From positions 1 to 39,478 of the forward strand of contig JABIRI010000245.1 in the NCBI GenBank assembly GCA_018667915.1: a stretch of 39,478 nt of DNA, given 5' to 3'. Origin of the DNA: Opitutaceae bacterium (GTDB taxonomy: Bacteria > Verrucomicrobiota > Verrucomicrobiia > Opitutales > Opitutaceae). The notes beneath the pieces are model-generated. The model did no database searches. It had not been told where the DNA came from and saw only the letters and a list, made by a program, of their open reading frames with translations. Below, one piece after another: positions 8,438 to 18,145 of the stretch. Both the position numbers and the translations under genes were made by a program. How positions within the stretch are numbered: position 1 is the stretch's first letter; each line of letters begins with the position of its first letter.

Positions 8438-10132
8438 ATGTATTTCAAAATGAATAAATTTATTCGGCTAATCCTGCTCCTCTCCCTGACGGCCATCAGT
8501 TTTCTACGGGCCGAGGTGACATGGCACGCGTGGGACGAGGCAGCCCACACCGAAGCCGCCGATCGGGGCGTGCCGCTTTATGTTGTCGTCGGAGATTCTC
8601 TCAGCGAACTCACAACCTCCATGCGTGAGGACACCTTCGCCAACGCCGAAGTTGCGGCGTTTTTGAACGAGAACTTTGTCTGTATTTATGCCGACCGTTC
8701 GGAGGCCCCTGGGCTCGCCGCTTATGGTCAGCAGTGGCTCGTGGCTGAACAAAAAATTCCGGGCTGGCCGCTTAATCTCTGGTTCACTCCCAATCATCAA
8801 CCTCTCGAGGCAGCCAGCTACTTACCTCCCACCGAAGAGTGGGGGCGCGAGGGGTTCATGGTGGTTGCCAACCGCGTCACCGACAACTGGACCGCCAGTC
8901 GTGAGTCCAGTGAACGCGCCGCCGCACGGCGCACGGAATTGATCGCCGATTACCTCCCCTTCGCCGCGGAGCCCATCAACGACATCGCAGCCGCGCTGCA
9001 CACTGCGGGCGAAGACTGGCTCGCGCTACTCAATCCGGAAACCGGCGCATTCGGCGACTCTCCGCATCGACCTGAACCGGAATTGATTCGGTTCCTCATC
9101 AGCCAAGGCGGCGAAGCCCAAGCCGCCGCGCTCAACGCCCTTCGCATCCGAATCTCTTCGGCTCTGCGCGACCCGATCGACGGAGGTTTCTATCGTGCCA
9201 CTTCCGACAACAATGGAGGAATACCCGTTTTCCAAAAACGCCTCACCGACCAAGCCCGAATCGCGCTGGCTTGCCTGGATGCGGTTGCCGTATCCGATGA
9301 TCCCATCTTTGCCGCGGGCGCACACAGTGCGCTCGACTACGCCATCAATCGATTGAGCCCGGGTGATGGCACGTTCTGGGTTGGCGAAGACGCCACCGCC
9401 CCAGACGCCACGCGGAATCAAACGTGGATTTGGGGCGCACTGGCAGAACTCACGAGTGACGAATTCGCGATTCGACTCGCCGCAAAACCCGCCGGCAACG
9501 TCAACGCGGAGGAAGATCTCGAAGGACACCACGGCGGCCGAAACATCTTGCGCGCTGATCCAACCGCACTCGCCAGTCGGAACGATTTCGAGTTGCGCGC
9601 CAAAGTGCTCACCGCTCGCCTCGATCTCGAAAACCCGCGAATCGAACGCACGGCAACCGCAGGCGCGCATGGCTTGATGCTGCATGCGCTCAATCGCGCC
9701 ACCCTTGAGTTAAACGATCTGAACTGTGGCGGTTACGCCGTGGCCGTGCGTTCGGCGATCCTCCGTGATTTTAATCTCGCCGCTGGAGAGCTCACCCGCA
9801 CCGCCAATTCCGAAGTGCCCGCCCTGCCCGACGACTACTTGTTGGTCGCAATGGGCATGAACGACCCGGCGTTGGCTGAGCAAGCGGATGATCTTTTCTA
9901 CGACGACGAGTTCGGCCTCTACTACGCGACAACCGAAGACGTCGCTGGCGTGCGCCCGCAGATGTGGTCCGCCGCCGCCGGTGAACTCCCTTCGCCCGCG
10001 GTATGGCGACTTCTGATTAGTAATCCTCCCGAACTACTGGCCGACGAAATCACACTTTCTTTCGACAATCCCGACGTGCCCCCACCAGGCGACGTTTTGC
10101 TGGCGCTACAAAAGCACCACGACTCCGACTAG
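8438..10132 (+). CDS. Secreted DUF255 (thioredoxin-fold/YyaL-like) protein lacking the CxWC-type motif
   Basis: 564 residues from ATG 8438; a second ATG at 8450 also precedes the signal peptide (KFIRLILLLSLTAISFLRA). Residues ~27-150 align with the thioredoxin-like DUF255 domain: EAAHTEAADRGVPLYVVVG, FANAEVAAFLNENFVCIYAD and a GWPLNLWFTPNHQPLEAASY block match the family pattern. The remainder resembles the alpha/alpha-barrel half of YyaL/SPATA20 proteins, with PDDYLLVAMG near the end. Family members normally carry CHWCH after the first strand; here the aligned stretch reads SELTT, so both cysteines are absent and disulfide chemistry is excluded. Export by a signal peptide is also atypical for this usually cytoplasmic family. 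It may be a structural or binding descendant. Confidence 0.75.
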   Translation: MYFKMNKFIRLILLLSLTAISFLRAEVTWHAWDEAAHTEAADRGVPLYVVVGDSLSELTTSMREDTFANAEVAAFLNENFVCIYADRSEAPGLAAYGQQWLVAEQKIPGWPLNLWFTPNHQPLEAASYLPPTEEWGREGFMVVANRVTDNWTASRESSERAAARRTELIADYLPFAAEPINDIAAALHTAGEDWLALLNPETGAFGDSPHRPEPELIRFLISQGGEAQAAALNALRIRISSALRDPIDGGFYRATSDNNGGIPVFQKRLTDQARIALACLDAVAVSDDPIFAAGAHSALDYAINRLSPGDGTFWVGEDATAPDATRNQTWIWGALAELTSDEFAIRLAAKPAGNVNAEEDLEGHHGGRNILRADPTALASRNDFELRAKVLTARLDLENPRIERTATAGAHGLMLHALNRATLELNDLNCGGYAVAVRSAILRDFNLAAGELTRTANSEVPALPDDYLLVAMGMNDPALAEQADDLFYDDEFGLYYATTEDVAGVRPQMWSAAAGELPSPAVWRLLISNPPELLADEITLSFDNPDVPPPGDVLLALQKHHDSD

Positions 10133-10217
10133 GATTTCGCTCCTACAGCGGGTAGCGCATCGAAAGAGACCGTCTTGCGCCACGCCCCTGGGGTCGCTTC
10201 AATGAAGGGCCTAAAGC

Positions 10218-12173
10218 ATGGACGAGACTAACCTCATACCCGATCGCATCGCGGCGACGCTCCGGCAGTTCCCGCCCTTCTCGATGTTGCCTCCCGAAAC
10301 CATCACGGATTTGGCGCAGAGTGCCCATGTCCGCGTGTTGGTCGCCGGGGAAACAGTATGGCATCAGGGAGATCCTCCCGGTGAAGACCTATATGTCCTC
10401 GTGCGCGGGCGTATCGAATACCATATCACCAACGACGAACAGACCGAGATGGTCGCCGTGCGAGACGAGGGCGATTTGCTGGGGCTCACCCCACTACTCC
10501 GAAGTCACCCCGCCCGCACGACCGCCAAAGTCGTGGAGGATTCCGTGCTCTACGGCCTGCCTTGGCGCGGCTTACAACGTCTCCTCTCCACCAGCGACGA
10601 TGCCCGACACTACGTAAATCGACACCTCTTTTGGACCACCCGACTCGGTGGCGAAGTGAACAGTTTACCCGCCGTTGAAAGCGAGGGCATCACAAGTCGC
10701 GCCAAGAACATCCTTCAAGCCCATCTCGTGGGCGGACGGGTCATTCAACCTCGTTCGCCGGACCGCCTACTTACGTGCACGCCCGAGACCTCTATCCACG
10801 ACGCGGCGCGAGTCATGGCCAGGCGCCGCGTGCCCTCTGTGTTGGTCGTCGATCCCGCGGGTCATCCACTCGGGATCGTCACGCAAAGCGGGATCGTGAA
10901 ACAGGTCGTTGCCGGTGAGTTACCTCGGGAGTCACCGGTCAAGGAAGTCATGGCCAGCCCAGTGATCACGGTATCGGCACTTTCTTCTGCCACCGCGGCG
11001 ATCTTGTTGATGCTGCGCGAACGGATCGGGCAAGTCTGCGTGACTGAGGATGGCACCCCGGACTCACCCGCGTTGGATGTATTTACCAACAAAGATCTGC
11101 TGGCTCAAAGTGGCCACCACCCTGCCGGATTGTTACGAGAGTTTCGTCATGCTCGCACGGTGGCTCGGTTGCGCGAACTCTGTGATGAAGTAGAGAAAAT
11201 CACTGGCAGCTATTTGGACGCCGGAGTGTCCGCAATTTTCCTCGGTCAAATCTGCGCCGAACTTTACGACGAGTTGATCCAGCGCCTGCTCGAACTCACC
11301 ACGCTCGAGATGAAGGACACCGGTGTGCCTCTTCCGTCCGTTCCATGGGCCTGGATCTCGGTGGGCAGTGACGGCCGCCGCGAGCAGACTCTGCGCACCG
11401 ATATGGATAATGCATTGATTTTTGGTGCGGCCGAAAACGCAGAGGAAGACGAGAAGAACCGGCACGTTTTTCTACAATTCACGAACGCGGTCGTGGCCAA
11501 AATGGTCGAATGTGGATTCGCCCGCTGCCAAGGCGGCGTGATGGCTTCGAACCCCCGATGGTGTCAAACGGACCAGGAGTGGCTCGATGAGATCAAAGAG
11601 ATTGGAACCAGCACGGAACCCGATCCCCTCTTCCGGGGGATCGTGCTCTACGACATGCGCTTCATCTCCGGTGATCCCACCATCGTGCGGCCGGTGCGTC
11701 AGGCGATCATCGATTCGGTTCGCTCAAACTCTTGGTTGCAACGACGCTTGGCCGAGCTGGTCGTCGAGACCCCTCCGCCGTTAAATTTCTGGGGCAAATT
11801 CGTGGTCGAAAACCGCGGCGATCATGAAGGTGAATTTGACCTGAAGGGGCGGGCCCTCGCTCCCCTTCGTGATGCCGGACGTCTGCTCGCATTGAAGCAC
11901 AATCAATTGCGACGCTATTCCACCGGCGGCCGCTGGGAGGACATCCGACGCAATGTGCCCGCACTCGAGGAAATGGCGAAAGTCGCGCGGGAGGCCTACG
12001 ACGTGCTCTTGAGCCTGCGACTCCAAACGGCTATCGCCCGACAAAATTCGGGCCGATTCGTGGACCCCTCTGCACTATCAAAATTGGAAAAAGCACGTCT
12101 CGCCCATGCTTTTGATGTGGTGCGGATGGTGCAGACCCACGTGCGACTGGCCTTCAACTTGGAGTCGCGGTGA
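10218..12173 (+). CDS. cNMP-binding / CBS-pair / DUF294 putative nucleotidyltransferase
   Basis: 651 residues, cytoplasmic. Domain order: cyclic-nucleotide-binding-like domain (about 20-135, with AGETVWHQGDPPGEDLYVL), two CBS domains (about 180-300, with RRVPSVLVVDPAGHPLGIV), a DUF294 nucleotidyltransferase-like domain (about 305-445) holding the GSDGRREQTLRTDMDNALIF-type signature (G-S then D-x-D), and a DUF294 C-terminal helical domain (about 480-640). The nucleotidyltransferase Asp pair is conserved, so catalysis is possible, by analogy with GlnD-type enzymes. Family knowledge places such proteins beside a DnaQ-like exonuclease and a DUF4212/VC_2705 symporter, whose activity they are thought to control. 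Here the exonuclease is adjacent and overlapping, and the symporter is 8.8 kb downstream. Confidence 0.88.
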   Translation: MDETNLIPDRIAATLRQFPPFSMLPPETITDLAQSAHVRVLVAGETVWHQGDPPGEDLYVLVRGRIEYHITNDEQTEMVAVRDEGDLLGLTPLLRSHPARTTAKVVEDSVLYGLPWRGLQRLLSTSDDARHYVNRHLFWTTRLGGEVNSLPAVESEGITSRAKNILQAHLVGGRVIQPRSPDRLLTCTPETSIHDAARVMARRRVPSVLVVDPAGHPLGIVTQSGIVKQVVAGELPRESPVKEVMASPVITVSALSSATAAILLMLRERIGQVCVTEDGTPDSPALDVFTNKDLLAQSGHHPAGLLREFRHARTVARLRELCDEVEKITGSYLDAGVSAIFLGQICAELYDELIQRLLELTTLEMKDTGVPLPSVPWAWISVGSDGRREQTLRTDMDNALIFGAAENAEEDEKNRHVFLQFTNAVVAKMVECGFARCQGGVMASNPRWCQTDQEWLDEIKEIGTSTEPDPLFRGIVLYDMRFISGDPTIVRPVRQAIIDSVRSNSWLQRRLAELVVETPPPLNFWGKFVVENRGDHEGEFDLKGRALAPLRDAGRLLALKHNQLRRYSTGGRWEDIRRNVPALEEMAKVAREAYDVLLSLRLQTAIARQNSGRFVDPSALSKLEKARLAHAFDVVRMVQTHVRLAFNLESR

Positions 12174-12847
12174 TGTTTGGCTGGGGTCGACGCAAAAATG
12201 AACCCGAATTCGTGCGAAACTATTGCGCATCCACGGGGCGCAAGTTTGACCGCAAACGGTCATTTGGAGAAATTCCATTTGTCGCACTCGATGCCGAGAC
12301 GACCGGATTTGATATCAACAAAGACCGCCTACTGAGCATCGGTATCGTTCCGCTCAATCAAGGTGCATTGGATGTGGCCAACCGTCAAACGTGGCTCGTG
12401 CAACAGGCCGCGTCGCCTAACAACGAAGCCGTCAAAATTCACGGCATCGCGCCGTCGGAATCAGCCAAGGGCATTCCAGAGGCACAAGTATTGGAAGAAC
12501 TCCTCGCGGCCATCTCGGGCAAGGTGATCGTTGGCCATCACATCGGATTTGATGCGGAAATCATCGGCAACGGGCTCCGACGGAATTTTGGCATAAAATT
12601 TCGCAACCGCATGATCGATACCTCAATGATGGCGATGCGGCATTTGGACGCCTTTCACCGAACCGGCTACGCGAACCAACGTCCGCCCGGGTTAGACGAA
12701 GTCTGCGTGCATGCGGGATTACCCGTTTTGGGGCGCCACACTGCGAGCGGCGACGCCTTCACCACCGGACAACTGTTTCTGTGGATATGCGGCCGATTGC
12801 GCGTGCGTTACGGCCGCCAACTCGTCGCCGGAGACCTGTTGAAGTAG
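12173..12847 (+). CDS. DnaQ-like 3'-5' exonuclease
   Basis: 224 residues from ATG 12173, which shares one base with the upstream stop (TGATG); a GTG three bases earlier is an alternative. DEDDh exonuclease motifs are complete: ExoI DAETTGF (Asp and Glu), ExoII HHIGFDAEII, and ExoIII HTASGDAFTTGQLF with its His and Asp. This resembles the polymerase III epsilon proofreading subunit, but the short basic N-terminal part and lack of a C-terminal polymerase-binding region suggest a stand-alone nuclease. The overlap with the DUF294 gene indicates translational coupling. The function of this pairing in symporter-linked loci is not settled. Confidence 0.88.
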   Translation: MFGWGRRKNEPEFVRNYCASTGRKFDRKRSFGEIPFVALDAETTGFDINKDRLLSIGIVPLNQGALDVANRQTWLVQQAASPNNEAVKIHGIAPSESAKGIPEAQVLEELLAAISGKVIVGHHIGFDAEIIGNGLRRNFGIKFRNRMIDTSMMAMRHLDAFHRTGYANQRPPGLDEVCVHAGLPVLGRHTASGDAFTTGQLFLWICGRLRVRYGRQLVAGDLLK

Positions 12848-12897
12848 AAAGTGATGTTTTTCGAGGGGGGGAGAGCCCTCTCCGCGTATCACTCATC

Positions 12898-13224
12898 ATG
12901 AAATTGCTCGTTGCGTTGATTTTCTCCTCTTTATTCCTCGGATCGCTGATGGCTAAACACCATGAGTCAGCCGATACGTATCCCCTGAAAACCTGTGTCG
13001 TTTCCGGCGAAGACCTTGGTTCGATGGGAGATCCCGTGGTGGTCTGGCACAAAGTGGATGGTCAGCCCGATCGCGAAGTCCGCTTTTGTTGCAAACGCTG
13101 CGTCGGCCGGTTCGAAGCGGATCCCGAACAATACCTCGCAAAACTCGATGCCGATTCCGCCACAACCGACGGCGAAGCCTGCTGTAGTGATGGCGCCTGC
13201 GCGCACTGCGAGAAGCCAGAGTAA
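12898..13224 (+). CDS. Secreted Cys-rich heavy-metal-binding protein (TRASH/YHS-like)
   Basis: 108 residues from ATG 12898, the start that gives a signal peptide (KLLVALIFSSLFLGSLMA). The core reads YPLKTCVVSGEDLGSMGDP, then VRFCCKRCVGRF and DPEQYLAKLD, the pattern of small metal-binding TRASH/YHS domains (C-x-x-S/T-G and F-C-C-x-x-C). The tail has a further Cys cluster (ACCSDGACAHC). It lies 21 bases upstream of a CusB-like adaptor gene. I infer a periplasmic copper or silver carrier that feeds the pump, a role CusF has in enterobacteria, but the fold is different. Confidence 0.8.
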   Translation: MKLLVALIFSSLFLGSLMAKHHESADTYPLKTCVVSGEDLGSMGDPVVVWHKVDGQPDREVRFCCKRCVGRFEADPEQYLAKLDADSATTDGEACCSDGACAHCEKPE

Positions 13225-13245
13225 CCGGGGCCCATTCTCCGGGTT

Positions 13246-14931
13246 ATGAATGCACGTAACGTTATACTTTTGGCCGCGGTCGCTTTTGCAGCCGCCGGTG
13301 GAGGATACTGGCTCGGTAAACCTTCGTCGGCACGTGAGTCCATGGTCCACGACCCCGCTGGCCAATCCGGTGAACGAGTCGTTGATTATTATCAAAGCCC
13401 GATGCATCCATGGATCGTCTCCGACGAACCAGGCCGATGCACGATCTGCGGGATGGCACTGGTTCCCGTCTACGTTGGACAAGCCGCATTAACGGCCAGT
13501 GGAGAAGACATCGTGCAACTTTCCGCGGCGTCGGCCGGCGTCATCGGAGTCGCCACAACGGTCGCGCATGAGGCCGAACTTCATCGCACTCTACGCGTGA
13601 ACGGAGCATTCGAAATCGATCATACGCGTCACCGTGTGCTGTCCGCGCGGGTGCCGGGACGAATTGAGGAACTGCAGGTCGATCAAGTCGGAATACCCGT
13701 CAAAGCCGGCGATATTTTGGCTGCTCTCTACAGCCCTGAAATGCTCACCGCCCAGCGGATTTACGTGGAGCGGCGCGTCGCAGGGCCTGGAGCCTTTTCC
13801 ACCTCCCAAGTTGCGGAGGCCCGTGAGCGTTTACTCGATCTAGGGGCAACTCCGGAAGATATGCGTCGATTGGAAGAGACCCATCAACCCAAGGCAGAGG
13901 TGACGCTGCGAGCGCCTTTTGATGGCATCGTGGTGAGCCGCGGAGACCGTGCCTATACCGGCGCCTATGTTGAGGAATCTGACACTTTGTTTGAGATCGG
14001 AGATATGTCGGCGATGTGGTTCGTTTTCGACGTATATGAAACCGATCTAGACGTGATTCGCGTTGGACAGCCTGTGACGATCGCGTCGCCCGGTTCGACC
14101 GAAAATCCGGTGATCGCGCCTGTCTCCTTCATCGACCCCAATATGAATCCTATTACCCGCACCGCCCAAGCTCGAGTCGTGGTGCAGAATCGCGATGGCC
14201 GTTGGCGCCACCGCCAATCGGCGACCGCTGAAATCTCAATCGCCCTCGGGGAACACCTCACGGTGCCCCGCAGCTCGGTTCTATTCACCCGACAGGAACC
14301 CGTCGTTTTCGTCGCGGTGGCGGACCAGACTTATCGGCCTGCCCGTGTGACCCTCGGCCCTGTCGGCGATGACGCCTACGCCATCTCCACCGGACTCGAC
14401 GCCGGAGATCGAGTCGTCTCGCAGGCTGCACTCATGATCGAGGGACAAGCCCAGCTTTCCGCCCCGCCAACTCACAGTGATTCCGACCACGACATGATGG
14501 CCATGCAACATCCCGTGGAGGATGACGTCGCCGCGCTGCAGCCGTTCGTGCTCGCCGTAGCAGATGCCGCCGAAGCCCTCGCCGCTGATCAACTGACCGC
14601 CTATGTGGAAGCGTTACCCCCGCTGCACGAAAACTGGCAGGCCTACGTCGCGCAAACTCCCGATGCCTGTGACGGCCCACTCGATCAACTCGTAAACGCG
14701 CTTAGCGATGGCCCCACTCTGACCGATGCGCGTGACGCCTTTGAGCCGTTCAGCACCGCTGTCGCAGACCTCGCACGCCAAGCCGGCCTTCACCACAACG
14801 GCGTCGTAAATATTTTCCAGTGTCCCATGTCTCCAATCCTCGGCAAGGGACGCTGGGTGCAACGGGGCGAAGACCTACGGAATCCGTTTTTCGGGTCCGA
14901 AATGCTGACCTGCGGGTCGCCCATCCAATAG
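13246..14931 (+). CDS. cusB: RND efflux periplasmic adaptor, CusB-like, with N-terminal metal-binding and C-terminal DUF3347 domains
   Basis: 561 residues. A signal peptide or anchor (about 6-22) is followed by a heavy-metal-binding domain (about 48-76, YQSPMHPWIV then CTICGMALVPVY; C65, C68, M53 and M70 are candidate ligands). Next comes the membrane-fusion core with a barrel-sandwich lipoyl part (RVPGRIEELQVDQVGIPVKAGD), a helical hairpin, and a beta-barrel domain (LRAPFDGIVVSRGDRAYTG). Residues ~424-555 form a DUF3347-type domain ending CPMSPILGKGRWVQRGEDLR, then NPFFG and LTCG. The adaptor links an inner-membrane RND pump to an outer-membrane channel; none is encoded nearby. The pump gene starts 17 bases downstream. 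The symbol reflects homology, not proven orthology. Confidence 0.88.
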   Translation: MNARNVILLAAVAFAAAGGGYWLGKPSSARESMVHDPAGQSGERVVDYYQSPMHPWIVSDEPGRCTICGMALVPVYVGQAALTASGEDIVQLSAASAGVIGVATTVAHEAELHRTLRVNGAFEIDHTRHRVLSARVPGRIEELQVDQVGIPVKAGDILAALYSPEMLTAQRIYVERRVAGPGAFSTSQVAEARERLLDLGATPEDMRRLEETHQPKAEVTLRAPFDGIVVSRGDRAYTGAYVEESDTLFEIGDMSAMWFVFDVYETDLDVIRVGQPVTIASPGSTENPVIAPVSFIDPNMNPITRTAQARVVVQNRDGRWRHRQSATAEISIALGEHLTVPRSSVLFTRQEPVVFVAVADQTYRPARVTLGPVGDDAYAISTGLDAGDRVVSQAALMIEGQAQLSAPPTHSDSDHDMMAMQHPVEDDVAALQPFVLAVADAAEALAADQLTAYVEALPPLHENWQAYVAQTPDACDGPLDQLVNALSDGPTLTDARDAFEPFSTAVADLARQAGLHHNGVVNIFQCPMSPILGKGRWVQRGEDLRNPFFGSEMLTCGSPIQ

Positions 14932-14947
14932 ACGGGACGCGACGATC

Positions 14948-17900
14948 ATGATCGAGCGCATCATCAACTGGTCGCTGGCCAATCGCTTTCTGGTCATCGC
15001 CACATTTCTGGCGATCTGCGCGTGGGGCGTCATCGCAGTGCAACGCGTGCCGATCGATGCGATCCCCGATCTATCGGAAAACCAAGTGATCGTATACGCC
15101 GACTGGCCCGGCCGCTCACCACAGGAAGTCGAAGACCAGATCACCTACCCGCTTTCCACCAATCTGCAGGCGTTAGCGGGGGTGCGCACGGTGCGGGCGA
15201 ATTCCATGTTTGGATTTTCGTTCCTCACCGTGGTCTTCACCGATGAGACCGATAACTACTTCGCTCGCACCCGTGTCCTCGAACGGCTCAATACCTTGCA
15301 GGATCAGCTCCCGGGTGGAGTCACCGCGCGGCTCGGTCCCGATGCCACCGGGTTGGGATGGGTCTACCAATATTATCTAAACGACCAATCTGACTCTCTC
15401 GATTTGGGTGAGTTGCGCACGCTGCAGGATGACTTTGTCCGGCGTGAACTTGCCTCCGTCGCCGGGGTCGCCGAAGTCGCTTCGATCGGCGGATTCGTGC
15501 GGCAGTTCCAAATCGAAGTCTCCGCTTTAAAACTACGCCAATACAACGTCACCCTGGGAGAAGTCATCGACGCCGTCTCTACGGCGAGTATGAACGTCGG
15601 AGGCAAAACCATCGAGGATAACGGCAGCGAATTTGTTGTCCGCGGCGTGGGACTGGTCGAAACGACCGACGATCTCGCCTTGGTCGTAGTGCAGCCGCGC
15701 GGTGGCACCCCTCTGCTGCTGCGAGACATTGCCGAGATCCGCATCGGTTCCGCCTTCCGGCGCGGGAGTCTCGACATTGACGGACGTGAGGTGGTCGGTG
15801 GCATCGTCGTGATGCGTTACGGCGCCAACGCGTATCAAGTTATCGGTGACGTTAAGGACCGGATCGCTCAACTCCAATCCGGCCTACCCGCCGGAGTAAC
15901 GGTCGAGGCATTTTATGATCGCAGCAACTTGATCAAACGCGCGATCACCACGCTAAAGGACGCCCTGCTCGAGGAGATCGTATTGGTGACGCTAGCGCAT
16001 ATTTTATTCCTGTTTCACTTCCGCAGCATTCTGATTGTTACCCTGCCCCTGCCAGCAGCGATTCTGGTTTCATTTATCCTGATGGAACGATTTGGGATTC
16101 CGTCCCACATCATGTCGCTGACCGGTATCGCCATCTCGATCGGCGTGCTGGTGGATGCGGGCATCGTGATGACTGAAAACGTGATCCGACACTGTGAACG
16201 CGCATCAAAGACTCGCGATGGACCCTTGACCGCGAGCGACGTTTTTAGCCTCACGCAAACCGCGGCCAAACAAGTCGCCCGCCCGATCACGTTTTCGATG
16301 GCCATCATCATCCTCGCGTTTGTCCCGGTATTTTTACTCGGCGGACAAGAAGGCAAACTGTTCCACCCCCTCGCCTTCACTAAAACCTTCGCCCTGATCG
16401 GAGCCACCGTGTTGGCGCTGACGGTGGTGCCGGTCGCCTGCACCTATCTCGTGCGCGGTCCATTCAAGCCCGAAGAGCGCAACTGGGTGATGCAGTTTCT
16501 GCTGCGCGGCTATGAGCCGCTGCTGCGTTGGGCACTGGGACATCGCGTTACGGTGCTGTTCGCGGCGAGTGCGCTCTTAGTCGCGGCACTCGTCTTGGCT
16601 TTTGGTCTGCCTCGCGAACTACACTCTCGCATCGATCAGTCCTCCCCGTTGGCCAAACTCACGCGGGGCATGGGAACGGAATTCATGCCGCCGCTAGAGG
16701 AAGGCGATCTGCTCTTCATGCCGGTGCTCATTCCTGCGACATCACTGTCGGAGGTAAAACGGATCATGGCATGGCAAGATCGCGTCATGAGCGCGCATCC
16801 AGAAGTTTTACGCGTCGCCGGAAAACTCGGGCGCGCAGACACCGCGACCGACCCCGCTCCGGTGGAGATGATCGAAACCACCATCACGCTTCGCCCCCCC
16901 GACGAATGGCGACCCGGCGTGACCAAAACGCAGATCGTAGACGAACTTTCCGAGCGACTAAAACAGGTGCCGGGCTATGTGCCCGGATTCCTCATGCCCA
17001 TCGAAAATCGCATTCTCATGACAAGCACGGGCATCCGTGCCCAAGTCGGCGTGAAGCTCTTTGGCGACGATCTGGACGCCTTGCAGGCCAAGGCGTTTGA
17101 GCTCGAAAAAATCGTCAAAGCAGTTCCCGGCGCGGTCGGCGTGGCGGCCTCGCGGGTTCAGGGGAAACCTTACCTGGAGATCCAGCTAAAGCGCGAGGAA
17201 ATGGCCCGATATGGATTGAGTGCACAAGGCGTGCTGATGTTCGTCGAAACCGGCCTAGGCGGAACCACGCACGGCGAGACCATTTTAGGACGGGAACGTC
17301 GCCCCATCCAAGTGCGGCTCGAAGCCGCTGATCGCGCGGATATCGAACGACTAGGTGACCTGCCCATGGCCACACCAAGCGGCGCAGTGATCCGTCTTAG
17401 CCAAGTGGCCGAAATCTTACGCACCCTAGGACCGGCCGAAATTGCCTCAGAAAACGGACGCCTGCGGGTCTTCGTGCAAACCAACGTAACAGGACGCGAC
17501 CTCGGTGGTTTTGTGGAGGAGCTGCGCGAACGCGTGGCGGCGGAGTTCGATATAGGACCTGGCATGACTCTCGCCTATTCGGGGCAGTTTGAACATCAGC
17601 TCCGCGCGAAAGAAACGCTGCAGCTCGTCGTGCCCTTTGTGCTGCTGATTATCTTCGTTCTACTCACCATGACCTTCCGCAGTGCGGCAGAAGCCGCCCA
17701 TGTAATCCTCGCCGTGCCCTTCGCCCTCACGGGTGGCGTCTTCTTACAATGGTATCTGGGTTACAATTTCAGCGTAGCGGTTTGGGTGGGTTACATCGCG
17801 CTCTTTGGCACAGCGATCCAGACCGGTGTCGTCATGGTCACGTATTTGGAAGAAGCCGTGACGAGCGCAAAAGAAGAGCTCGGCCGAGAACTGACTCTCG

Positions 17901-18145
17901 CCGAACTCAGCGAAGCCATCGTGAATGGAGCGAAACTGCGTCTTCGGCCCAAGGTCATGACCGTGGTGACAACGGTCGCCTCGCTCACACCACTCTTCTG
18001 GCTCGATCGCAGCGGTGTTGAAGTCATGCGCCCCATCGCCGCTCCCGTAGTCGGCGGCATGGTCTCCAGCCTACTTCACATCTTGATCGTGACCCCCGTA
18101 ATCTTTCTTTGGCTCCGTAGCCGGAAGCTAAAATCCACGAACTAG
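14948..18145 (+). CDS. cusA: CusA/CzcA-family heavy-metal RND efflux pump, Cu(I)/Ag(I) type
   Basis: 1065 residues, the usual length for the family, with twelve predicted membrane segments and two large periplasmic loops. The proton-relay motif is present in TM4 (GVLVDAGIVMTENVIRH, Asp and Glu). All three methionines of the CusA metal triad can be placed: M591 in EGDLLFMP, M641 in PVEMIETTI and M691 in ENRILMTSTG. They are spaced 50 residues apart, as in CusA, which supports Cu(I)/Ag(I) rather than zinc/cobalt. It pumps metal from cytoplasm or periplasm out of the cell using the proton gradient. It forms an operon with the adaptor and Cys-rich protein. The stop codon overlaps the convergent chrA stop by four bases. 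Confidence 0.92.
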   Translation: MIERIINWSLANRFLVIATFLAICAWGVIAVQRVPIDAIPDLSENQVIVYADWPGRSPQEVEDQITYPLSTNLQALAGVRTVRANSMFGFSFLTVVFTDETDNYFARTRVLERLNTLQDQLPGGVTARLGPDATGLGWVYQYYLNDQSDSLDLGELRTLQDDFVRRELASVAGVAEVASIGGFVRQFQIEVSALKLRQYNVTLGEVIDAVSTASMNVGGKTIEDNGSEFVVRGVGLVETTDDLALVVVQPRGGTPLLLRDIAEIRIGSAFRRGSLDIDGREVVGGIVVMRYGANAYQVIGDVKDRIAQLQSGLPAGVTVEAFYDRSNLIKRAITTLKDALLEEIVLVTLAHILFLFHFRSILIVTLPLPAAILVSFILMERFGIPSHIMSLTGIAISIGVLVDAGIVMTENVIRHCERASKTRDGPLTASDVFSLTQTAAKQVARPITFSMAIIILAFVPVFLLGGQEGKLFHPLAFTKTFALIGATVLALTVVPVACTYLVRGPFKPEERNWVMQFLLRGYEPLLRWALGHRVTVLFAASALLVAALVLAFGLPRELHSRIDQSSPLAKLTRGMGTEFMPPLEEGDLLFMPVLIPATSLSEVKRIMAWQDRVMSAHPEVLRVAGKLGRADTATDPAPVEMIETTITLRPPDEWRPGVTKTQIVDELSERLKQVPGYVPGFLMPIENRILMTSTGIRAQVGVKLFGDDLDALQAKAFELEKIVKAVPGAVGVAASRVQGKPYLEIQLKREEMARYGLSAQGVLMFVETGLGGTTHGETILGRERRPIQVRLEAADRADIERLGDLPMATPSGAVIRLSQVAEILRTLGPAEIASENGRLRVFVQTNVTGRDLGGFVEELRERVAAEFDIGPGMTLAYSGQFEHQLRAKETLQLVVPFVLLIIFVLLTMTFRSAAEAAHVILAVPFALTGGVFLQWYLGYNFSVAVWVGYIALFGTAIQTGVVMVTYLEEAVTSAKEELGRELTLAELSEAIVNGAKLRLRPKVMTVVTTVASLTPLFWLDRSGVEVMRPIAAPVVGGMVSSLLHILIVTPVIFLWLRSRKLKSTN

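Noticed and set aside
10218-12847. DUF294/CBS/cNMP plus DnaQ pair as a novel system
   Set aside because: The pairing is already recognised in bacterial genomes as a companion of DUF4212-type symporters; only the split layout is unusual.
12781-12897. A longer version of the Cys-rich protein starting inside the exonuclease gene
   Set aside because: It would bury the signal peptide; ATG 12898 gives a clean secretion signal.
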